Below, piece by piece: positions 56,923 to 64,000 of a stretch of DNA of 64,000 nt. The notes beneath the pieces were generated by a model, which ran no database searches, was not told the DNA's origin, and worked only from the letters and a program-made list of their open reading frames with translations. Each line of letters opens with the position of its first letter. The stretch's first letter is position 1. The stretch comes from Sipunculus nudus (taxonomy: Eukaryota > Annelida > Sipuncula > Golfingiida > Sipunculidae): the NCBI GenBank assembly GCA_026874595.1, contig CM049308.1:76666124-76730123 (forward strand). Reading direction: 5' to 3'. The translations under genes were made by a program, and so were the position numbers.

Positions 56923-57760
56923 ATGGTAACAGAACCACATGTAACAGACCTAAGTGATATCATTCGTGCCCAGGCACGCCTAAAAGAACAGAACAATGTC
57001 GGAGAGCTTATTGTCCCCAAGTATGTCATAGTCTACAGAGGAAAGGCCAAAGTCACTTGCAGACATTAATTCTATCATAGAGTTGCTAGAAAGCATGGAC
57101 AAATCCGCCCCCTTAACCGTAGGAGTCCTTGCAAAATTCTTGAACATACAGTCTGAGCACTAATTTGTATGTTCAATGATATAAACTTCGCCAGCAAGAT
57201 GAAATCATAACACAACAAGGTGTGCAGATCTGTGACCTAAAAGAAAGAGTGAAAGTCGATGATAATAAATTATAGTAAAAACAGACTGAAATAGAACAGA
57301 CAGCTTAAAAGGAATTATGATGATTTTAACCAATATAGTAGGAGAAACTCTGTTCGTATATCTGGTGTTAAGGAAGATGACGGAGAGAATATTGAAACAA
57401 AAGTACACCAGTTCTTTACTGAGACATTGAACACAAACATCGGTCCTCAAGACTATTGTCGCATACATCGGCTCGGAAAGCCAACAGAGAATACCATGGA
57501 AGCACCACGAGAAATCCTGGTCAAATTCACAAACCACAACGCTAAGCGCAAGGCTCTTGGTGCGTGAAAACTTTGCAGTACGATTGGCGGACCAACAAAA
57601 GTTTCATCAGTGATGATCTCACAAGACAACGAGCCGGTGTACTAAAGAGAAACAAGACACCTGGACGTCTGATGGCTTTATCCACATCAAGATGTTGGAC
57701 AACAGCACCATGCTATTTACTGAAGCAGACGACGTTACGAAAGTGTTCCCGTGACGTAAT
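56923..57760 (+). pseudogene. LINE ORF1-like (RNA-binding) protein remnant
   Basis: Starts ATG at 56923 (aaacATGG context): MVTEPHVTDLSDIIRAQARL, then a frame change to ADINSIIELLESMDKSAPLT and VGVLAKFLNIQSEH. A charged segment follows (QQGVQICDLKERVKVDDN), then an RRM-like start RRNSVRISGVKEDDGENIET with YCRIHRLGKPTENTMEAPRE and ILVKFTNHNAKRKALGA. After another frame change come SFISDDLTRQRAGVLKR and WTSDGFIHIKMLDNS. This is the order (coiled part, RRM-like, C-terminal domain) of L1-type ORF1 proteins, which bind element RNA. At least three frame breaks. A minus-strand frame at 57205-57537 is its shadow. It probably belongs with the ORF2 remnant downstream. Confidence 0.65.
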
Positions 57761-58839
57761 CAGGGTCCTTTTTTGCGTCGAGATCCGTAGTTCTAGTGCA
57801 CACACAATAACCTTTAACTTGCTTTCATTCCAACACATTACATTTGTTCGTGCATCCGATCAATATTTAAGAACATTTTTTTAAATATATATCTACGCTT
57901 TAAACCACAAACCATTATAGCTGCATTGTGCATGCACCATCATAAAGTAACTCTAATAACCTCCGCGTAATGGGGGGCCCTGTTGTGTGACCCTGTCATA
58001 ACTGTATTTGCATTCACTTATTAAGCCCATATTCCAAGGTCGACCTATGCATAAGTCACTGTTCATGTGTGTATATTCCTTGATTTACGTTCCCGAATCC
58101 TGAGCATGAGCCATATCCCCAACAAAACCTGATTTTTCATTGGCGCATTTCAGAAATGCCCTGAAAATTGAATGAGATTCAGTGATTTAGCTCATGATTA
58201 CCTGTGTTATGTTGTGAACAACAACCATGAACGGGTATGAACGTATACCCTCCTGGCGGGGGCAACGATCAACTACTTGTGTATCACTCCGAGGTGCAGG
58301 GGATACTGTTTCTTGCATGGGTAGCACACCGCAGCTCAAAGACAGTCTCCCCACCAATCTGAAAATCAGCTGGTCCCCATTCTATCAAATACCATTTTAA
58401 CTTGGTTAAACAATATGACCTTTATTGAGTGTACTTATATGTGTGTTGTTTATGTTTATGACTTATATTGTAGTATATGATTGGGTAACCCTTCGCACTG
58501 GTGATTGCATGACTTACAAATTACGATTTTATATATTACAGCCGCTGGTCTTTGGCATAAGAACTAGTAATGTCATAGACTTTACTTACAATAATCTTGT
58601 ACTGGTTTTATGGCTGTGAAAAAAAAACAATACCGTCAAAGGATTAGTACATATCCTATTAGACAACGCACACGGTCCAGGAAAAAATGGCAAATCTAGT
58701 CCATACATAACGGCAGTTCTGCTCCTATATATTTTTTAGTAAAAGCATTGTGAATTTGATATTAGCAGTTTGCTCAGGTATTCACTAAAATCCAGGACCT
58801 GTACTCCCTGTTGATAAAACAAAGCAAGGTGGTTCTTGG
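57761..58839. other. Between the ORF1 and ORF2 remnants; no gene
   Basis: About 1.1 kb with no recognised coding. The 58241-58262 block 'tataccctcctggcggggg' is G/C-rich. It may be inter-ORF sequence of the LINE or a later insertion. Confidence 0.3.
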
Positions 58840-61441
58840 CTTACTTTCAGTCATTTGAATATACGTACTATACTAGCTGAGCGTTAGATAGACGAGCTAC
58901 ATTATCTCTGTGAAGAAAAAAAATTGGTATTCTAATTTTAACAGAGACCTGGTTAGACTCCTCAGTGGACGACTCTTTGATAAAAATTGAAAATTTCCAG
59001 GACCTACTGAGGTGTGACAGGTCACGGCATGCCTTACCGCAGGAGGAACGATTTGGAACCGCCGGGTATTGAACGTATATGGGTACAGGTATCCATTGGA
59101 AATTATTTTATTCTACTTGGTGCATACCTCCTGGCCAGACTGTAGACATATCCAATAACTTCTTAGAAACATTAGTGTCTAGTATAGAATTAGCAATGAG
59201 TGAAAAACCTTATTCTGTATTCATCACGGCGATTGTAATTATAGATTTTCAAACTGGGACTCCGATCACATTCAGAGTGACCTGAAAACTAAGCTTGTAG
59301 AACGGGTGGCACTAAATGGAGTGTTTCATTTGGTGAATCAGCCAACTAAGATAACAGAACATACATCTTCGCCATGAGATATTGTAATTACAGATTCGCC
59401 CGGCTTAGTTAATGAAATTGATGTTCTGATTCCTATTTCTACCTGTGATCATAGTATTTTAATTTGAAAAGTTGATCTCAGGCATGCGAAACTTAATGAG
59501 TATAAACGTTAGGTATTCTTTTACAACAGAGCGGATATGATGGGACTCCTGGATTCATTAAACAATACACCTTGGGATACTGCTTTTGAAATATTTGATG
59601 ACGTTTCAGACGTACTTAACTTTTATAATAACATTCTGACAATTTCAGTTAAAGAATACATTCCCACAAAATAGTATACATTAGACCAAATGTTAAATCG
59701 TGGATGAACGGAGCCGTGAAAACCCTTATTAGAGAATGAAAAAAGCTCTGGAAAAGATACACACGGAGGAAAGATAATACAGATTATCAAGCATACAAGA
59801 GGATAAGGAACGACGTGGTCTAATCAAACCGGAGCTTAATTAACTCGCATATGTTAAAGATTAACAATGAATTATGTGAACGCGAAACCTATGCAAAAAG
59901 CTGGTGGAAGTTATTCCGTTCCTTATATGGAGGTTAATTAATACGAGGAAAATCGTCACTCGAAAATGAGAACTCTGTAACAAATGCTTTTGATAAAGCT
60001 GAGCTATTTAACCAATATTTTTGTCACAATGTAACGGCACCCAAAACGGTCTTAATCATCAAGAAATACAATATGAGCACGGATGTAATGAGTACTCGAT
60101 GTAATGAAAAATGTAAAACTAAATAAGGCTACAGGTCCAGGTGGAATAAATAACTTTATTATTAAGAATATGTCAGAAATTTTGAGTAAGCCTTTTTGCA
60201 AATTCTTAAATTATTGTTTAGGAAAAGGAGAGTTTCCTTCTGACTAGAAAACCGCATATGTTATCCCAGTATATAAAAAAAAAGAACACGAGACAAGGTA
60301 GAAAATTACAGACCGATATCTCTGCTAAATAATATTTCCAAAATTATGGAACGAATAGTTCATAACAGACTTTATGAGTACTTTGCGCAAAACAACCTAT
60401 TGTCATTAACATATTCAAGGTATAAGAAGAACGATTCGGCCATAATTGTAATAATTTTACTCTGTCATGATATTTAAAGCGGTTTTGAGAGAGATCACGA
60501 AACCCGACTTGTATGCCTCGACACATCAAGGGCTTTCGACAGGGTGTGGCATACAAGCTAGAACGCCTTGGAGGAACGAGGTCCCTGCTTAAACGTATTG
60601 AAACGTACTTAACTTACCGGAAACAATTTTTTATGCGTTGTTCTAGAGGGCTCAAAGTCAAATAGTTAAATATATGTTCAGGTGTCCCGCAGGGTTCAAT
60701 ACTGGGACCACTCTTGGTTCTTGTTTATGTTAACGATATTGACTTGCACATGGAGGATAATATTAAAATGCATGCTGATGACACCTGTATATATTCTGTT
60801 ACTGATAACAACCCTGTCGAGACAGCAGAGTCTCTCAACCGTGACCTGCAGCGCTTGAGCCAGTGGGCCTTACAAATGGCATTTACAGTTCAACCCAACA
60901 AAAATTAAAGTTATATGTTTTTCCAGTAAAAGTTCGTACACTACGCATCCAACGCTGTATTTTGATGACGTCAAACTAACTAACGTTACAAGCGTAAAAC
61001 ACCTCGGGGTGATACTTATTAAAACTTGTCATGGTCCGAACATATTAATAATTTGTCTAAAAGCTTCCAAAAGAATTGCCATTTTAAAATATAATAAATT
61101 CAAGATGTCTATGAAAATACTTGGACGATTGTATAAATCAATGGTTCTTCCGGTCTTAGAATACGGGTCACAAGTATTTAACAGCTGCACAGCGAAACAA
61201 AGTTATCAATTAGAAAGCATCCAGACATGAGCCGCTCTTACCTGCACCGGCGCTTTCATCACAACTAGCTCAAACAAAATGTAGGATAAGCTGCATTTGC
61301 CTCAACTCTCCTTCAGGAGAGTTTTCCAAATAATTCTCACATTTTACAAAAAGGTCAATAACTTATCGCCAATTTATTTGAGGGAAATACTACTTTTAGA
61401 GACGCGCGACGATTCCAAATCTTATAATCTACGAAATACAC

Positions 61442-61520
<79 letters not shown>

Positions 61521-62080
61521 CACTTGTGAAAAAAAGAACAATATAAAAGATCTTTTTTTGCCTAGTGCATGTGAAAAATTGAAAATGAATTGTGGAATGA
61601 ATTGCCCATTGAAATAAGAAATATAAATTGTCTTGATTCTTTCAAGCGTGCCCTGAAAATACATTAATTTAAAACAAAGAATTCCAAGACAGATGTTTCT
61701 CTTTTCCCGTCAGGAAAGACGAGATTATTATCAATATATTAAGGTTCAGGGCTTGTCCCTTGAATCAGTGCTTATATAAAATCGGGAAAACGGAGAGTCC
61801 ATTTTGTAACTGTACAGAAGCTGAAGAAATTACATCTATTACAATGTTCTAGGTACAGCCGATGTCGATCCGACATGTTCACGTTCATTAAAACAGCATT
61901 TGACGAACAAAAATACGATGAAAATTCTTTATCAACTTTGTTCCTACAACTAAAACTGAAAACGAAACGGTTAAAGAATTCATATAACATGGGATAAATG
62001 CCCTATCAGACTTTATAAGAGATTAGATACGCATAGCCTTAACACCGTTTATCACACAAACTAAACGTTTTAAATGATAC
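58840..62080 (+). pseudogene. LINE ORF2 remnant: endonuclease, reverse transcriptase, distal region
   Basis: In order on +: endonuclease start (LTFSHLNIRTILAER, KKIGILILTETWLDSSVDDS); linker (VKSWMNGAVKTLIRE, KKLWKRYTRRKDNTDYQAYK); RT fingers (KLNKATGPGGINNFIIKNMS, AYVIPVYKKK, VENYRPISLLNNISKIMER); motif A CLDTSRAFDRVWH near 60513; GVPQGSILGPL-type segment near 60680; catalytic block MHADDTCIYS (60769-60800), where His replaces the usual aromatic before ADD; thumb (VKHLGVILIKT, MVLPVLEYGSQVFN); and a distal Cys-containing part (near 61790-62000). A (TA)n run (61445-61515) is inserted at ...YNLRNTHN. Many stops. CR1/L2-like in style; with the ORF1 at 56923 it makes a near full-length dead element of about 5.2 kb. 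Confidence 0.8.
61445..61515. repeat. (TA)n microsatellite inside the LINE remnant
   Basis: About 35 TA dinucleotides between the 'ctacgaaatacacacaa' and 'cacacaccacttgtg' blocks, in the distal part of the ORF2 remnant. Confidence 0.95.
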
Positions 62081-62256
62081 CATGTGTATACCACAGTGCT
62101 TCACTAATTATTGTCTTGAAACCCACTCCTAGGGAAACCCGCTACTAGTGCAGTATATAGTTAATGGTTATCCTGCATGTCCTGTTTCACGTCTGTTTGT
62201 TTAGTCATTCTGTGAGATTATTTGTCCTCTATATTATGTTGTATATATTTTATCAC

Positions 62257-62375
62257 GTGCTTATATGTCACCTTATGCTTATATGTCAACTTATGCTTAT
62301 ATGTCAACTTATGCTTATATGTCACCTTATGCTTATATGTCAACTTATGCTTATATGTCAACTTATGCTTATATG
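62257..62375. repeat. 18-bp minisatellite, about 6.6 copies
   Basis: Unit TTATGCTTATATGTCAAC, with CACC variants in two units. Because 18 is a multiple of three, it stays open on both strands (MLICQL on +, TYKHKL on -), which creates spurious frames. Confidence 0.95.
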
Positions 62376-64000
62376 AATATTTGTTGTTATAGTCCTTGTT
62401 AACATGGTACATGTTTCAGGAGAGCATGTTTATTAGCCAATGGCTACATTGTAATCCTGTTAAAATAAATGTGTTCAAACCGACATGATTGGCAGATGAG
62501 ACATTCTAACTGTTTTATGCATTTTTATTGTTTTAGACGTGAAAATTAGGCTTATCATCTGAGGCCAACATAAAGACCTTGACATGCAAATGTTTATTAA
62601 AGAAACAAAATAAGTATGGCATTTTGACCAAAGGTGACTGACTGCCTTGCTAAAGGAAGTGTAGTCGTCCGTTGCTTTCTGTATGTTCATTAGTCAAAAA
62701 TTAGTTTTTTTTTTAAGAGACTTGTTATAATTTTAAAGGGGCCTTTGACTGACCTCGTCGTGTGAGCAACGCAAAGCTAAATCAATCCAGGCACGTTGTT
62801 ATTTAATGCGCGTTCTCGACCTTTAACGTCTTCAGTGTTTTTTGTTTTCTTCCAGACAATTATCCGTGAACAAACGATGTCTGACGCGATGATTCCCGAG
62901 AAGCCATGGATTAAACTTTTTCTTCAGTATGATTTTTTAGATTACACCGCCGGTTGGTTTAACATACATCGATCAGGGCTATCAGTTACCATGAAATTAA
63001 TAACAAGGCGAGACAATCGGAGGAGTTCTTTGTCAGCTTTATTTGTTGGTTCCTAAAAGAAAATTTAGGCCTCAGATTATTATGTAAAAAGTACAATACA
63101 GTTTACAGTAGTAACTTGAGTCAGTTATATCTTGGACCTGTGGTGTCTGATTAATTAATATTAATAAAAAATATTATGACATCACTTTATTTCGCTAGGG
63201 AGTTATCAGGAGCTCAAGATTATTATTGTTGTGCATCTCAAATTGGCTCCTTTTTTCCACTGTATCACTGCATCTGCTGAATTTTGAATTTGAATATTCC
63301 TCCTTTTGCGTTTAAAATCTCCCCTCTTTCTGACACACCGTTGTTTTAAAAATATTTCTTAAAACATCGGATCTTTATATAAGATTTTGCATATATATAT
63401 ATGCATGTTGATTTTTGTTTCCAGGAAGAAATTTACTGCATATATATATATACCACGTACAAATTATATATACAATATAGAATTAGAGCATTATATTAAG
63501 ACCAAGCAGTCATTAAGAATATTTCATCAAATATGAACAGTTCATGTGAAAGGTAAAGTCTGTCACCTGGCATAGTCTTTGTAGGTGTCACACACAATTT
63601 ATATCTGTAGAGAGCATTACAAACTTCACTACAAATCGGGCATTCTAATATTATTTGCGGATGGGGTCTTCAAGTCAGCCACAGATTACTTCGGTTTCTA
63701 CATGGAAGATATTGCAATTTTTGCTAAAACCTGAATGTCACAAGTCGCATGTCGGAATAAATGATATACCGCTAGTTAAAATAATTATCTATTTTATAAT
63801 GACTGTGCAACACGAGCACTGAATGTATGTTATACGCAATACTATAAAAGTTGTACGGTTAAATATTACAGACATACTGCATATAGACTTAATTAATTAG
63901 GCTATGTGTTTGCCCCTGTAAGTCTGTTTGGATGTCCAGACAATATTTCCAAAAGATGACATTGGTTATATGTTGGCCCCTGTTTCTCTGTTTTTGTCCA
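62376..64000. other. No confident gene; one exon-like frame
   Basis: 62796-63056 (+) is open. A TTTTCTTCCAG acceptor at 62846-62856 precedes a segment with MSDAMIPEKPWIKLFLQYDF and LDYTAGWFNIHRSGLSVTMK. The composition looks protein-like but no family is recognised and no second exon is seen. AT-rich low-complexity DNA fills the rest, with short TA runs near 63391-63400 and 63441-63452. Confidence 0.3.

Noticed and set aside
57205-57537. 110-codon minus-strand frame
   Set aside because: Antisense shadow of the ORF1-like remnant on the + strand, which has recognisable RRM-like sequence.
62257-62375. Possible CRISPR-like array
   Set aside because: The 18-bp units are contiguous with no spacers; it is a minisatellite in a eukaryotic genome.

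Overview
The window is eukaryotic, AT-rich and dominated by repeats. Its gene content points to an invertebrate, most likely a lophotrochozoan and probably a bivalve mollusc. The grounds are intron-split genes with GT-AG borders, a small P2X7-like domain protein of a type abundant in molluscs, many decayed non-LTR retrotransposons, and tandem-array repeats of a style familiar from bivalve genomes. The organism call is inference; no species can be named from this sequence.

Only two host genes are well supported. At the left end, the last three coding exons of SCYL1 (N-terminal kinase-like protein, COPI/Golgi traffic) lie on the + strand (2849-5036). Near 46.3-49.2 kb, also on +, three phase-consistent exons encode a compact protein of about 185 aa with the P2X7-type intracellular cysteine domain. 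Its first intron holds an apparent Helitron and several AT microsatellites.

The rest is layered mobile and repetitive DNA. From left to right: a Helitron-like copy (1.67-2.51 kb); a five-unit array with G/C-rich ends (5.75-6.75 kb); tandem arrays at 7.9-10.3 kb, the second split by a 5.5-kb insertion (10.26-15.81 kb) that holds a decayed reverse transcriptase; a pseudogene of an unnamed repetitive invertebrate protein family (16.7-17.9 kb); a 2.8-kb hAT-type element with a perfect 8-bp target duplication and a second element nested inside it (18.98-21.77 kb); a LINE remnant (22.9-24.5 kb); two small inverted-repeat elements (28.76-29.34 and 30.67-31.07 kb); a candidate 7.1-kb foldback-like structure whose arms carry repeated CAAGATGGC motifs (35.66-42.77 kb); two LTR-like copies (43.2-44.7 kb); and more LINE remnants (45.5, 50-51, 54-56 on the minus strand, and 56.9-62.1 kb).

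There is no operon-like organisation. The relationships visible are mainly nesting of elements and sharing of repeat families between distant parts of the window: the Helitron pair at 2 and 47 kb, the MITE pair at 27.7 and 30.8 kb, the LTR family at 27.4, 43.2 and 44 kb, and the LINE family at 24, 51 and 54 kb. Most long open frames are by-products of microsatellites, homopolymers or decayed elements.
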